From positions 2,026,506 through 2,090,505 of the forward strand of contig NZ_KE386496.1 of NCBI RefSeq assembly GCF_000427445.1: a stretch of DNA of 64,000 nt. Reading direction: 5' to 3'. This DNA is from Methylocapsa acidiphila B2. GTDB taxonomy: Bacteria; Pseudomonadota; Alphaproteobacteria; Rhizobiales; Beijerinckiaceae. The notes under the pieces were generated by a model. That model was not told the DNA's origin. It did no database searches and saw only the letters and a list, made by a program, of their open reading frames with translations. Below, piece after piece: positions 45,770 through 57,394 of the stretch (position 1 is its first letter; each line of letters begins with the position of its first letter). Made by a program: the position numbers and the translations under genes.

Positions 45770-47929
45770 CTAACCGATCGCCTTCGCCTCGCGCCTTTTG
45801 GCGTGAAGGATCCATTCGGTATAGCCATTCTTCTGATCGCGCCCGTTGAAGATCAATTCCGACGCCGCGCGGAAGGCCGCGCCGTCGAATCCCGGCGCCA
45901 TAGGGCGATAATGCGGATCGCCGGCGTTCTGACGATCGACAACCGCCGCCATGCGCTCCAGAGTCGCCTGGACTTGCTCGCGCGTCACGACGCCATGATG
46001 CAGCCAATTGGCGATATGTTGGCTCGAGATGCGGAGAGTCGCGCGGTCCTCCATCAGCCCAACGTCATGGACGTCAGGCACTTTCGAGCACCCAATTCCC
46101 TGATCGACCCAGCGCACAACATAGCCGAGAATGCCTTGGCAATTATTGTCGAGCTCCTCCTGAACGTCGGCAGGCGCAAAATTTATCTTGGCGACCGGAA
46201 TCGTCAACATGTCGGCGAGCCGCGCCGGCGGGCGCTTGCGCAGCTCTTTCTGCCGGCTTGCGACGTCGACCCTGTGATAATGCAGCGCATGGAGCGTCGC
46301 GGCGGTCGGCGAAGGCACCCAGGCAGTGTTCGCGCCCGCCATCGGATGAGCGATCTTCTGCTTCAGCATGTCGGCCATCAGGTCCGGCGCAGCCCACATG
46401 CCTTTGCCGATTTGCGCGCGGCCCGGCAGGCCGCAGGCGAGGCCAATGTCGACATTCGAATCCTCATAGGCCGCGATCCAGGCGGTTGATTTCATCTCGT
46501 TCTTGCGGATCATCGGGCCCGCTTCCATCGAGGTGTGAATCTCGTCGCCGGTCCGGTCGAGGAAGCCGGTGTTGATGAAAAACACGCGATCCGCCGCAGC
46601 CGCGATACAGGCCTTCAGGTTGAGGCTCGTGCGCCGCTCCTCGTCCATGATCCCCATTTTGAGCGTGTGCGACGGCAACTTCAAAATATCCTCGACGCGG
46701 CCGAAAAGCGCGTCAGCGAGCGCGACTTCCGCGGGCCCGTGCATTTTCGGCTTCACGATATAGACCGAACCGCTGCGGCTGTTGTGGGGGCCTTCCGCGC
46801 GCTTTAGATCGTGGAGCGCAATGAGCGCGGTGACGGCGGCGTCGACGATGGTCTCGGGGACCGGCCGCCCATCCGGGTCCAATACCGCATCCGTCTCGAT
46901 GTGATGGCCGACATTTCGGACGAGCAGAAGGCTGCGCCCGTGCAAGGTCATCGGCGCGCCCTCGCGATCGACATAGGTGCGGTCTTCGGCGAGCCGACGC
47001 TCAACGAGCAGCCCCCTTTTTTCGAGCGACGCGGTCAAGTCGCCCTTCATCAGGCCGAGCCAATTTCGATAGACAGCGACCTTGTCGTCGGCATCCGCCG
47101 CCGCGACGCTGTCCTCGAGGTCGATGATCGTGCTGAGCGCCGCCTCGAGAACCACATCGGCGACGCCGGCCTTGCTCTCGGCGCCGACGAGGCTGCCGTG
47201 ATCGATATGGAGCTCGATGTGCAAGCCATGATGGCGCAAGAGAACGACGAAGGAATCGGACGAGATTTTCTTGTGTCCGGCGTACCTGCCGGGGTGGCGC
47301 AGCCTCGTTTCGAGACCATTGTCGAGCACGGCGACAAGCTCGCCGCCTATGACCCTGTAATCGACCACCGCTTTGTGAGGGCCGCCCGCGAGCGGGACCA
47401 CCTCGTCGAGAAAATTGCGAACCCACTCGATCACGCGCGCGCCGCGCACCTTGTTGTAGCCTTTGCCACGCGCGGCGCCGTCGGTTTCGGGTATCACATC
47501 CGTGCCGTAGAGCGCATCGTAAAGGCTGCCCCAACGCGCATTCGCGGCGTTGAGCGCGTAGCGCGAGTTAGACGCCGGCACAACGAGTTGCGGTCCCGAG
47601 ACGCGGGCGACCTCCAGGACATTCTCGGTGCGAATCGCGAAATCGCCCGGCGCCCGCTCAAGATAGCCGATCTCATGCAGAAAGGCCTGGTAACCTGCTG
47701 CATCATGCGGCTCCCGCGCATGCGCGCGGTGATAATCGTCGATCTTTTGCTGTAGCTCGTCGCGAAAGCGCAATTGGGCGCGTATGCGGGGACCGAACTC
47801 CGAGATCAGCGCCGAGACGCCGGTCCAGAATCGATCGGCTTCGACGCCGGTCCCCGGCAGGACTTCGTCTCGAATGAAATCATGCAAGACCGCCGCAACG
47901 CTGATTTTATCGATTTGCACATATGCCAT
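45770..47929 (-). CDS. glcB: Malate synthase G
   Basis: GlcB condenses glyoxylate with acetyl-CoA to malate, in the glyoxylate bypass or in serine-cycle-type carbon assimilation. The length of 719 residues is normal for isoform G. Visible are [35 protein letters not shown], the core strands [13 protein letters not shown] and [19 protein letters not shown] with catalytic residues, and [16 protein letters not shown]. The ATG at 47929 matches the family start [11 protein letters not shown]. It is convergent with the esterase gene. Confidence 0.96.
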   Translation of the reverse strand: MAYVQIDKISVAAVLHDFIRDEVLPGTGVEADRFWTGVSALISEFGPRIRAQLRFRDELQQKIDDYHRAHAREPHDAAGYQAFLHEIGYLERAPGDFAIRTENVLEVARVSGPQLVVPASNSRYALNAANARWGSLYDALYGTDVIPETDGAARGKGYNKVRGARVIEWVRNFLDEVVPLAGGPHKAVVDYRVIGGELVAVLDNGLETRLRHPGRYAGHKKISSDSFVVLLRHHGLHIELHIDHGSLVGAESKAGVADVVLEAALSTIIDLEDSVAAADADDKVAVYRNWLGLMKGDLTASLEKRGLLVERRLAEDRTYVDREGAPMTLHGRSLLLVRNVGHHIETDAVLDPDGRPVPETIVDAAVTALIALHDLKRAEGPHNSRSGSVYIVKPKMHGPAEVALADALFGRVEDILKLPSHTLKMGIMDEERRTSLNLKACIAAAADRVFFINTGFLDRTGDEIHTSMEAGPMIRKNEMKSTAWIAAYEDSNVDIGLACGLPGRAQIGKGMWAAPDLMADMLKQKIAHPMAGANTAWVPSPTAATLHALHYHRVDVASRQKELRKRPPARLADMLTIPVAKINFAPADVQEELDNNCQGILGYVVRWVDQGIGCSKVPDVHDVGLMEDRATLRISSQHIANWLHHGVVTREQVQATLERMAAVVDRQNAGDPHYRPMAPGFDGAAFRAASELIFNGRDQKNGYTEWILHAKRREAKAIG

Positions 47930-48250
47930 TTGCGTCTCGTTCACTCGAGGATCATCGGGGCGTCGCAGCGAGAATCGGCGCTGAAAGACCCGACGCCGTT
48001 CTTGCGCCGCGACCTCAGAGATCAGCGCGCCCTCCTCGATGCGCAGCGACTTTCGCCGTAACGAAATCGCAACGCCCACGGCCTCCCGAGCCTCCCTTCA
48101 TCCGTCCGAGCTTCGCCCCGAAAGGGGCCTGGTCCGCGCGGCGAAGCCCGTGGCTATTTTTTGGCTTCATATAGCTCGCAAGCGCGAGAAGGCCAGGGTC
48201 GCCGCCGAGAGAAAAGACCCCCGATCTGCACAGATGCGCACCAATTGAAA
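47930..48250. other. Intergenic region rsmB-glcB
   Basis: 321 bases, no gene. A short GC hairpin GCCCC-GAAA-GGGGC at 48115-48128 could be the 3' end signal of the rsmB transcript. The glcB promoter should lie in the left half. Confidence 0.4.
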
Positions 48251-49543
48251 TCAGCGCCGCGCCAGCATGGCGACGAAGAAGCCGTCTGTTGCGCTCGCAT
48301 AGGGCGTCAGGCGCAAGCCATATCCAAACCGCGACGCGAAGACGGCGAGTTCCGACAAATCGGCGGCCTCGGCCATTTCACGCGCCGGCACGCTCGTGAA
48401 ATCGTCATGACCCGCGAGGAAAGCCGCGAGCCGGTCCTCGTTCTCCTCGCGCAGAATCGAACAGGTGACATAAAGCATCCGTCCGCGAGGCTTCACGAAA
48501 CGCGCAGCATCCGCGAGGGCGCGATCCTGATCCCCGATCCTCTGCTCGAGCGCGCCGGGCCTCACCCGCCATTTGGCGTCGGGGTTGCGCCGCCACGTTC
48601 CCGTCCCGGTGCAAGGCGCATCGACGACGACGAGATCGCAGCGGCCCTCGAGATCGGCGAGGAGATCCGCCCCGGCGCGCTGCGGGCGCACCTGAACATT
48701 GCGCACCCCGGCGCGCTCGAGCCGCGCATGGATCGGCGCCAGCCTGCGTCCGTCGGCGTCGCTCGCATAGACTTGGCCTTTGTTCCCCATCGCCGCCGCA
48801 AGCGCCAGGGTCTTGCCGCCCGCGCCTGCGCACAGATCGAGCGCCTGCTCGCCGGGCTTGGCCGCGGCGAGAAGCGCCGCAAGCTGCGAGGCTTCGTCCT
48901 GGATTTCGACGAGGCCTTTGACATAGGCCGGCTCGGCGGCGAGCGCTGCGCCGCGTCCGTCCGCGGTCAAGGGCAAGCGCAGGCCGACGGGGGAGAAGGG
49001 CGTCGGCTCCGGCCGCAAGTGGGCGAGGCTCGCAAGCGCCTTCTCGTGCGTGGCCTTCAGCGTATTGACGCGCAGGTCGAGCGGGGCGCGGGCCGCGAGC
49101 GCGCGGGCCTCCTCGACCGCCGCCTCGCCGAAAACCGCGACGAAGGACGGCTCGAGCCATTCCGGAAAATCGCCCGCCACGTGGAGAGGAGCGCCCGCGA
49201 GATCCAGAGCGGCGAGCCGACCGGCCTCGGATTCGAGCAAGGGCGAAAGCGCATGCCCCTGGCCCGAGCAAAGTGCGCTGATCTCCTCGAGGCTCACGCC
49301 TCGGGCAAGACGCAAGGCGCCCAGCATGATCGCGCGGCTCGTCTCCTCGGCCATGACATAGGCCGAGGAGGCGCGCCGGCGCAGCGCGTCGAAGACGAGC
49401 GTGGCGATCGCCGCGCGATCTTTGGAGCCCGCGAACCGATGCCCAAGGCCCCAATCCTTCAGGGCGTCGCCGGCTGGCCGTCGCCGCGCCTCGATGTCGT
49501 CAAGAACCTCGACCGCCGCCGCGATCCGCGCGCCGGGCGTCAT
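48251..49543 (-). CDS. rsmB: RsmB/NOP2-family rRNA (cytosine-5) methyltransferase
   Basis: RsmB-type enzymes methylate a cytosine in 16S rRNA. The 430-residue protein has a NusB-like N-terminal region (residues 1-140), then the SAM domain: QDEASQLAALLAAAKPGEQALDLCAGAGGKTLALAAAMG, the DAPCTGTGTWRRNP cysteine motif and VTCSILREENEDRLAAFL with the second cysteine. The ATG at 49543 overlaps the stop of the MAPEG gene (ATGA); the open frame extends further upstream but as shadow. Whether it is RsmB or a related family member is not certain. Confidence 0.88.
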   Translation of the reverse strand: MTPGARIAAAVEVLDDIEARRRPAGDALKDWGLGHRFAGSKDRAAIATLVFDALRRRASSAYVMAEETSRAIMLGALRLARGVSLEEISALCSGQGHALSPLLESEAGRLAALDLAGAPLHVAGDFPEWLEPSFVAVFGEAAVEEARALAARAPLDLRVNTLKATHEKALASLAHLRPEPTPFSPVGLRLPLTADGRGAALAAEPAYVKGLVEIQDEASQLAALLAAAKPGEQALDLCAGAGGKTLALAAAMGNKGQVYASDADGRRLAPIHARLERAGVRNVQVRPQRAGADLLADLEGRCDLVVVDAPCTGTGTWRRNPDAKWRVRPGALEQRIGDQDRALADAARFVKPRGRMLYVTCSILREENEDRLAAFLAGHDDFTSVPAREMAEAADLSELAVFASRFGYGLRLTPYASATDGFFVAMLARR

Positions 49544-49977
49544 AGGCCTCCGAAGGAAGGCGCGAGAAGGATGCGGATCGCGAAGATCGCCCACATCAGG
49601 ACCAGGATGACGACTCCCACGACGAAGATCTTGCCGCGCGTCGGGACGTGATTGGAGGTCGTATGGACATAGGCATGGGCAAGGCGGCTCGAGACGAAGA
49701 GCCACTCCATGACCACGAAGGCCAGATCCGCCTTTTTGGTCGCGAGCGCCAGGAGGACCAGGACGTAGTACAAGACTGGGATCTCGAACTGATTGGCGAA
49801 GGATTGGCTCACTTGCAGCGCACGCCCGGGCCAGGGCGTTTGCTTCAGCGCGATGTCGCGCCACGTCAATTCTCCGCGCAGGAGGACGTTGCGACGCTCT
49901 ATCGCGGCCCATAAGACCAGCGAAAATGTGAGGCCGATCTGGACGAAGAGCGGCAGAAGAATGGATTGGATGGTCAT
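49540..49977 (-). CDS. MAPEG family membrane protein
   Basis: MAPEG proteins are small four-helix membrane proteins of the glutathione and eicosanoid metabolism superfamily. The 145-residue protein has four hydrophobic segments, the conserved RRNVLLRGELTWRDIALK and FEIPVLYYVLVLLALA, and ASHxxH-like VSSRLAHAYVHTTSN. The ATG at 49977 is preferred to one 42 bases upstream that starts within Arg-rich sequence. It is translationally linked to rsmB and follows guaB on the same strand. Confidence 0.85.
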   Translation of the reverse strand: MTIQSILLPLFVQIGLTFSLVLWAAIERRNVLLRGELTWRDIALKQTPWPGRALQVSQSFANQFEIPVLYYVLVLLALATKKADLAFVVMEWLFVSSRLAHAYVHTTSNHVPTRGKIFVVGVVILVLMWAIFAIRILLAPSFGGL

Positions 49978-50015
49978 GGCGCTTCTGACTGGAGGAATTG
50001 GCCTAAGGCGACGCG

Positions 50016-51795
<1,780 letters not shown>

Positions 51796-52347
51796 ATGGC
51801 GCGCATTGCAATTCCCGATTCCGTCGACGCAGCCCCGATCGCGGCCAGGCCATTGCTCAACGCGGTGAAAAGCCAGCTCGGCCTCGTCCCCAATATGTTC
51901 CGGCTCATTGCGACGAGCCCCGAATCGCTCCAAGGCTATCTCGGCCTCAATGGCGCGCTCGCCAAGGGGAAGCTCGATGCGGCGACACGGGAAAGAATCG
52001 CGCTCGCCGTGGCCAATGTGAACGGATGCGCCTATTGCAATTCCGCCCACGGCTATCTCGCAGCCCATTTGGCGAAGCTCGACGCCGCCGAGATCGCGGC
52101 CAATCGTGACGGACGATCGAATGACCCGAAGGCCGACGCCGCGGTCCGCTTCGCCAGCAAGGTCACGACTGAGCGCGGCGCGGTCGCCGAGGCCGATCTT
52201 CAAGCCGTTCGCTCCGCCGGTTATTCCGACGCCGAGATCATTGAAATCGTCGTCCACGTCGCGCTCAACGGGCTGACCAATTACGTGAACAACGTTTTCG
52301 CGACCGACGTCGACTTTCCAATGGTTGAGGCGCGCCGGGCGGCCTGA
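51796..52347 (+). CDS. Carboxymuconolactone decarboxylase / AhpD-like protein
   Basis: A 183-residue AhpD-like all-helical protein. The CxxC pair and following His are in NVNGCAYCNSAHGYLAAH, the redox and proton-relay centre of the AhpD superfamily, so peroxidase or related activity is likely rather than true carboxymuconolactone decarboxylation. The ribosome site AAGGAG at 51783-51788 fixes the ATG at 51796. It heads a set with a PNPOx-like flavoprotein, a TetR regulator and an exporter. Confidence 0.88.
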   Translation: MARIAIPDSVDAAPIAARPLLNAVKSQLGLVPNMFRLIATSPESLQGYLGLNGALAKGKLDAATRERIALAVANVNGCAYCNSAHGYLAAHLAKLDAAEIAANRDGRSNDPKADAAVRFASKVTTERGAVAEADLQAVRSAGYSDAEIIEIVVHVALNGLTNYVNNVFATDVDFPMVEARRAA

Positions 52348-52425
52348 GCTGCGCAAAAGCGCCAAATCCACAAATGGAAGCTCGGCGGCGTCCACAGCCG
52401 GGCTCGAAGCTGACGAGGACAGACC

Positions 52426-53055
52426 ATGTCAACGCCGTCGAGCGACATAGCCTTCAGCCCGAGCGTGAAAGCGATCCAAGAACGCCGCGGGTCGCGCGCC
52501 GCCTATGCGAAACAGGAGGCGCGCGGCGGGTTCGAGGTCGCGATCACGCCCGATCTCGAGCGTTTTCTCGGCGAAATCGATACGGCCTATTTCGCCACGG
52601 CCAATGCGGCGGGGCAGCCCTATGCGCAGCATCGCGGCGGGCCCAAGGGTTTCATCAAGGCGCTCGATTCGCGCACGCTCGGCTTCGCCGATTTCGCTGG
52701 CAATCGCCAATATGTCACCCTCGGCAATCTCGCCGAGAATGATCGGGCCTTTCTGTTTCTGATGGATTACGAGAATCGGCGCAGAGTAAAAATCTGGGGC
52801 CGCGCGAGAACCGTCGAAGACGACGCCGACTTGATCGCGCGGTTGACGCCCAAAGGATATAAGGCCCGCGCCGAACAGGCGATCCTGCTGACGGTCGAGG
52901 CCTGGGACGCGAATTGCCCTCAGCACATTCCGCGCAAAATCGACGCCGAAACGGCCGCGGCGGCGATCCATCGGCTCGAAACGCTAATCGCCGCGCTCAC
53001 AGTTGAAAACGCCGCCTTGCGCGATGCTCTTTTGGATCAGCAAAAGATCCGTTAA
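52426..53055 (+). CDS. Pyridoxamine 5'-phosphate oxidase-like flavoprotein
   Basis: A 209-residue protein with the split-barrel flavin-binding fold: DTAYFATANAAGQPYAQHRGGPKGFIKALD, FADFAGNRQYVTLGNLAENDRAFLFLMDYENRRRVKIWGRARTVEDDADL. The C-terminal 40 residues form a helix. The family includes FMN-dependent reductases and haem or antibiotic-handling proteins; the substrate is unknown. It follows the CMD-like gene by 78 bases and is probably cotranscribed from the operator-bearing promoter. Confidence 0.85.
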   Translation: MSTPSSDIAFSPSVKAIQERRGSRAAYAKQEARGGFEVAITPDLERFLGEIDTAYFATANAAGQPYAQHRGGPKGFIKALDSRTLGFADFAGNRQYVTLGNLAENDRAFLFLMDYENRRRVKIWGRARTVEDDADLIARLTPKGYKARAEQAILLTVEAWDANCPQHIPRKIDAETAAAAIHRLETLIAALTVENAALRDALLDQQKIR

Positions 53056-53170
53056 GCACGTTTGCGACGCTTGGGCGGGCGCATTGGCGGTCAGCTAGGC
53101 CCTTGTCGCGCGCTTCGCCTGTTCGCTTTGCCATGCCCCCGCGGCCAAGATTCGAGAATTTGATGGGCTG

Positions 53171-53740
53171 ATGACCAAGGACATCCCGCCGTCGCCGAGC
53201 TCGCGCGACGAGATTATTCTTCGCTTATTCGAGCTTTTCCGCCGCGCCGGCTATGAAGGCGTCTCGATCGGCGAGATTTCGCGGGCGACGGGGCTTGGCA
53301 AATCGAGCCTCTATTATCATTTCCCAGGTGGCAAGGCGGACATGGCGGCGGCCGTTGTCGCCTTCGCCAAACAGTGGATGGACGCGCATGTGTTCGCGAC
53401 TCTGCGCGGGCCGGGTCCGCTCAAGGATCGGGTGGCCGCCATGCTGACTGCGATCGGCGCGCTTTATGACGGCGGCGCGGCGCCCTGCCTCGTCGCCAGC
53501 ATGATGCTCAGCCGCGGGACCAGTCCGAGCGAAGCTGATGTCGGCGCCCTCATCCGCGACTGGATCGACGCCGTCGCGACGGCGTTGCGGGAGAGCGGGA
53601 TAAGCGCGAACGAGGCGGGCGAGCGCGCCGCTGCGGCGATCATCACGATCGAAGGCGCCTTGATCGTCGCGCGCGCGACGGAACGGCTCGATATTTTCCG
53701 TGACGCCATCGAGCGCGTGCGCAAGATCCTTATGGCCTGA
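53171..53740 (+). CDS. TetR-family transcriptional regulator
   Basis: A 189-residue TetR protein. The N-terminal HTH is IILRLFELFRRAGYEGVSIGEISRATGLGKSSLYYHFPGGKADM (about residues 16-60), resembling the LmrA/YxaF type. The C-terminal domain has an effector pocket. It stands between the PNPOx-like gene and the MFS exporter, whose possible ATG overlaps the tetR stop. I infer that it represses the promoter at 51680-51708. Confidence 0.92.
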   Translation: MTKDIPPSPSSRDEIILRLFELFRRAGYEGVSIGEISRATGLGKSSLYYHFPGGKADMAAAVVAFAKQWMDAHVFATLRGPGPLKDRVAAMLTAIGALYDGGAAPCLVASMMLSRGTSPSEADVGALIRDWIDAVATALRESGISANEAGERAAAAIITIEGALIVARATERLDIFRDAIERVRKILMA

Positions 53741-53829
53741 TGCGCGGCAGTCGGCGACGGCATCGGCGCGAAAGCACGCATGGGCGCCGGAACGCCCTGC
53801 TCCGCCGACGATCAAGGAGCCCCCGGGTC

Positions 53830-55242
53830 TTGCCTCGCTATCTCGTCACCGCGCTGATCGTCGCCTGCGCTCTGTTCATGGAAAATCTCGACGCCACGGT
53901 GATTTCGACTTCGCTGCCGGCCATCGCCCTCGATCTCCACGACGATCCGATCTCCTTGAAGCTCGCGATGACCTCCTATCTGGTCTCGCTCGCGGTCTTC
54001 ATTCCGGCGAGTGGCTGGATCGCCGACCGATTTGGCGCCAGGAACATCTTCCGGCTGGCGATCGTCGTCTTCACCCTCGGATCGATCTTTTGCGGCTTCG
54101 CGCGCGATCTCTCGGAGCTGGTCGCCGCCCGTGTGCTTCAGGGCCTCGGCGGCGCGATGATGACGCCGGTGGGGCGGCTCCTCCTGCTGCGTTCGGTCGA
54201 TCGCGCCGATCTCGTTCGCGCGCTCTCCTATCTGACCGTCCCCGCCCTCCTCGGCCCGCTCGCCGGGCCTCTGCTCGGCGGCTTCATCACGACCTATTTT
54301 CATTGGCGTTGGATTTTCTGGATCAATGTGCCGATCGGCGTCGTCGGCATCGTCCTGGCGTCGATTTATATCGAGGACGTCCGGGAGGAGGCCCCCTGGC
54401 CGCTCGACATCAAGGGCTTCGTCTATTCCGGCCTCGGCCTTTCCTTGTTGATTTTCGGCCTCGCCCTGGCGGGACGCGGTCTGACGCGGTTCGAAACGAC
54501 GCTTCCGCTCATCGGCCTAGGCGCCTTGTCCCTGACCGCCTATTTCTTCCACGCGCGCCGCGCCGACTTTCCCCTGCTCGACCTCAGGCTTCTCGCCGTC
54601 CCGACCTTTCGCGCCGGCCTCACCGGCGGATCGCTCTTTCGCATCGGCGTCGGCTCGATCCCCTTTCTGCTGCCGCTCATGCTGCAAATGAGCTTTGGCA
54701 TGACCCCGTTTCAATCCGGCTCAATCACCTTCATCGGCTCGGCCGGCGCGATGCTGATGAAGACGACCGCCGCCCCGATCCTGCGCTTGGTCGGCTTTCG
54801 CCGCACGCTTGTGGGCGCCGCGACCTTGAGCGCCCTCTTTCTCGGCGCCTATGGATTCTTCACCCCGGCGACGCCCCTTGTGATCATGATGAGCGCGCTC
54901 TTCATTTCCGGCTTCGTCAAATCGCTCGAGTTCACGAGCCTCAACGCCATCGCCTATGCCGAGATTACGCCGGCCGAAATGAGCAGGGCGGTCAGCTTCG
55001 CCTCGGTCGCGCAGCAATTGTCGCTGAGCCTTGGCATCGCCGCCGGCGCCGCAGCGCTGCAGACGGCGGCGCGGCTCAATGGCGACGCGGATGTCTTCGA
55101 CGCCGAGAATTTTCGTTGGGCCTTTCTGGCGATGGGCCTGGTTTCCCTGAGCTCAGTTCCGACGTTCTTGAGCCTGCCGCGCGATGCCGGGTCCGAACTC
55201 GCGCCGCGCCGCGCCAAGGAGGCGTCTCAGCTCGAGCGGTAA
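53830..55242 (+). CDS. DHA2-type MFS multidrug exporter
   Basis: A 14-helix-type major facilitator of about 470 residues, probably a proton-driven drug exporter. Motif LDATVISTSLPAIA in TM1, the GWIADRFGARNIF loop motif A, the LQGLGGAMMTPVGRLLLLR segment and PLLGGFITTYFHWRWIFWINVPIG (motif C region) are typical of EmrB-like DHA2 proteins. The frame opens at ATG 53740, overlapping tetR, but the first 30 codons would be Arg/Ser-rich. I prefer the TTG at 53830, after AAGGAG (10 bases). The start is uncertain. Confidence 0.85.
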   Translation: MPRYLVTALIVACALFMENLDATVISTSLPAIALDLHDDPISLKLAMTSYLVSLAVFIPASGWIADRFGARNIFRLAIVVFTLGSIFCGFARDLSELVAARVLQGLGGAMMTPVGRLLLLRSVDRADLVRALSYLTVPALLGPLAGPLLGGFITTYFHWRWIFWINVPIGVVGIVLASIYIEDVREEAPWPLDIKGFVYSGLGLSLLIFGLALAGRGLTRFETTLPLIGLGALSLTAYFFHARRADFPLLDLRLLAVPTFRAGLTGGSLFRIGVGSIPFLLPLMLQMSFGMTPFQSGSITFIGSAGAMLMKTTAAPILRLVGFRRTLVGAATLSALFLGAYGFFTPATPLVIMMSALFISGFVKSLEFTSLNAIAYAEITPAEMSRAVSFASVAQQLSLSLGIAAGAAALQTAARLNGDADVFDAENFRWAFLAMGLVSLSSVPTFLSLPRDAGSELAPRRAKEASQLER

Positions 55243-55263
55243 AATTCGCTCGGCCGCAAAAGC

Positions 55264-55971
55264 TCAGCCTTTGCCGGCGCCGCGAAACCCGGTCGCGAGA
55301 ACATAAAGCTCGGCCGAATCGGCGCGGCTCGCCTGCGGCTTGACGTGGCGGACCGTGGCGAATTCTCGCTTGAGCCTCGTGAGCAGCTCATTCTCCGTAC
55401 CGCCTTGAATCACCTTGGCGAGGAAGGCGCCGCCTTCGGCCAGAACTTCGCAAGCGAAATCGGCGGCGAGCTCGACCAGCCCGATGATGCGCAACTGATC
55501 GGTCTTCTTATGCCCAGTCGCGTTGGCGGCCATATCGGACAAGACGACGTCGGCCTTGCCGTCGAGCCATTCGAGAAGGCGCGGCGGCGCGTCCTCGCTT
55601 AGGAAATCCATGACCTTGAACTCGACGCCTGGCACCGGCTCCATCTCGAGAAGGTCGATGCCGATGACCCTCCCCCGGCCCTGTTCCGCGCCGACCTTCT
55701 GCGCCGCCACCTGCGACCAGCCGCCCGGCGCGGCCCCGAGGTCCACGATCCTTTGACCGCCTTTAAGAAAACGATAGCGCTCGTCGATCTCAAGAAGCTT
55801 ATAGGCCGCGCGGGAGCGAAACCCCTCGCGCTTGGCCCGCGCCACATAGGGATCGTTGAGTTGGCGCTCGAGCCAGAGGGTCGAGGAAAGCGAGCGCTTT
55901 CGCGCGGTCTTGACCCGCGTCTTGAGTGAGCGCCCGCCTTCGCGGCCGGAAGAATTGTTCGATCCCGTCAA
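55264..55971 (-). CDS. rlmE: 23S rRNA (uridine-2'-O)-methyltransferase RlmE
   Basis: RlmE (FtsJ/RrmJ) methylates U2552 in the ribosomal A-loop. The 235-residue protein shows the K-D-K-E tetrad: K in [12 protein letters not shown] in [17 protein letters not shown] in [10 protein letters not shown] and E in SADSAEL-like [14 protein letters not shown]. The SAM site is [18 protein letters not shown]. The first 25 residues are a basic tail. It is convergent with the exporter gene (21 bases). Confidence 0.95.
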   Translation of the reverse strand: MTGSNNSSGREGGRSLKTRVKTARKRSLSSTLWLERQLNDPYVARAKREGFRSRAAYKLLEIDERYRFLKGGQRIVDLGAAPGGWSQVAAQKVGAEQGRGRVIGIDLLEMEPVPGVEFKVMDFLSEDAPPRLLEWLDGKADVVLSDMAANATGHKKTDQLRIIGLVELAADFACEVLAEGGAFLAKVIQGGTENELLTRLKREFATVRHVKPQASRADSAELYVLATGFRGAGKG

Positions 55972-56047
55972 GAAAATATCCAGGCTGAAGCGGCGATTGC
56001 CGCCTCACTATGGGCCAGGTGCGCCTTGCGCGCAAAGCACGCGTCCG

Positions 56048-57157
56048 TCAGTGGAAGATTTGAACGGCGGCCATGACGATGGCGCCGATCGCAAAGGTCT
56101 CGATCAGCATCACCGCGATCGGGCGCCAGCCGACGGCGATCAGCTCCTTGAAGGAGGTTTTCATGCCGAGCGCGGCGATCGCCGTGACGAGGGACCAGCG
56201 CGACAGATCATTGGCGGCGTCGGTGACCGGCTTGGGGAGGAGGCCGAGACTATTGACGGCGACGAGGGCAGCAAAGCCGAGAAGGAACAACGGGACCGGC
56301 GGCTTCGGTCCGGCTTGCGCTGCGCCGCGCTTCGAGATGACGAAGGCGATGATGAACACCACCGGCAGCAGCATCGCCACGCGCAGCAGCTTCACATAAG
56401 TCGCGATATCCCCTGTCTCCGGCGAAATCGTATAGCCGGCGCCGACCACCTGAGCCACATCATGGATGGTGCCTCCGAGGAAGATGCCGGCGCGCACATG
56501 ATCAAGGCCGACTCCGGTGGCGATCAGCGGATAGAGGATCATGGCGAGGGTGGAGAGCGCGGTCACGGTGACGACGGTGAGAATTGTGTCGCGCTCCGTC
56601 TTGGCGTCCCGCGGCAACACCGAGGCGATGGCGAGCGCGGCCGATGCGCCGCAAATGCCGACGGAGCCGCCGGACAAAATGCCGAACGAGCGGCTCTGCC
56701 CCAGGGCCCGCGCGGCCAAATATCCGATGGCGATGGTCGCGGCCACGGCGACGACGACGGTCGCGATCGGCATGGCGCCGAGGCTCATAATTTGCGCGGC
56801 GGTGATGCGCGCGCCGAGCAAAGCGACGCCCAGCCGCAACACCGCCTTCGAGGAAAACTCGATGCCGCTGACGCAGCGCCCCTCCTCATGCAGGAATTGA
56901 AAGGCCATGCCAAAAAGAAGGGCGAAAAGCATGACCGGCGCGCCATAATGCTGCGAGAGCCAGGTCGAGGCCAGCGCCACGGTCGCCGCGACGAGAAAGC
57001 CGGGGTAGACGGCGCGCAACATCGCCAGGCGAGGCGCCGCACGCGCGGCTGCTGCCCGGGGCGGAGCGACGGCGGGGCTCGACAGCCCCTCCATTCCGCC
57101 GAGGGACTGGAAGATTGCCTGCACCGCCTCGGCGTCGGTTTCGAGATCGTTGGCCAT
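56048..57157 (-). CDS. YeiH-family (UPF0324) putative sulfate exporter
   Basis: A 369-residue membrane protein of the YeiH/PSE family, with about ten helices from residue 48 onward. Typical segments are GMAFQFLHEEGRCVSGIEFSSKAVLRLGVALLGARIT, ILSGGSVGICGASAALAIASVLP and AGIFLGGTIHDVAQVVGAGY. Transport of sulfate or sulfite is proposed for relatives only. The N-terminal 45 residues are Ala/Pro-rich. No LysR partner is next to it. Confidence 0.88.
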   Translation of the reverse strand: MANDLETDAEAVQAIFQSLGGMEGLSSPAVAPPRAAAARAAPRLAMLRAVYPGFLVAATVALASTWLSQHYGAPVMLFALLFGMAFQFLHEEGRCVSGIEFSSKAVLRLGVALLGARITAAQIMSLGAMPIATVVVAVAATIAIGYLAARALGQSRSFGILSGGSVGICGASAALAIASVLPRDAKTERDTILTVVTVTALSTLAMILYPLIATGVGLDHVRAGIFLGGTIHDVAQVVGAGYTISPETGDIATYVKLLRVAMLLPVVFIIAFVISKRGAAQAGPKPPVPLFLLGFAALVAVNSLGLLPKPVTDAANDLSRWSLVTAIAALGMKTSFKELIAVGWRPIAVMLIETFAIGAIVMAAVQIFH

Positions 57158-57394
57158 CGGTCGCCTAATTCATGAGCTGGTTTGAATCAGCGCCTTGCGC
57201 ACCGGGCGCAACGAACGTCGATCCGTCTAAGGCGTAGCCTTCGAGCTGCGCCCTTGGCGCTCCCTTTAGCAGAAGCAAGACGCCATTTGGAAAACCCTCC
57301 CCTCACATTTTTAGGAGCCGCCTCCACATCAAATGGCGTCTCGAAAAACGGGGCAAGCGTCGAAGCTGACGCCCTCAGGCTTCGAACAGTCCCC
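57158..57394. other. Intergenic region with inverted repeat
   Basis: 237 bases between pcm and the YeiH gene. It holds the 12-base inverted repeat at 57278/57330 but no gene. Confidence 0.45.
57278..57341. repeat. Perfect 12-base inverted repeat with 40-base loop
   Basis: AGACGCCATTTG (57278-57289) and CAAATGGCGTCT (57330-57341) are perfectly complementary and separated by 40 bases. The position between the pcm 3' end and the YeiH promoter suggests either a long-loop RNA hairpin or two half-sites for a DNA-binding dimer. Confidence 0.55.

Noticed and set aside
53700-55343. 547-codon frame parallel to the exporter gene
   Set aside because: Pro/Arg-rich shadow of the MFS gene in another frame.
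55856-57175. 439-codon plus-strand frame across the YeiH gene
   Set aside because: Antisense shadow: very rich in Asp, Arg, Gly and His, with no hydrophobic core.
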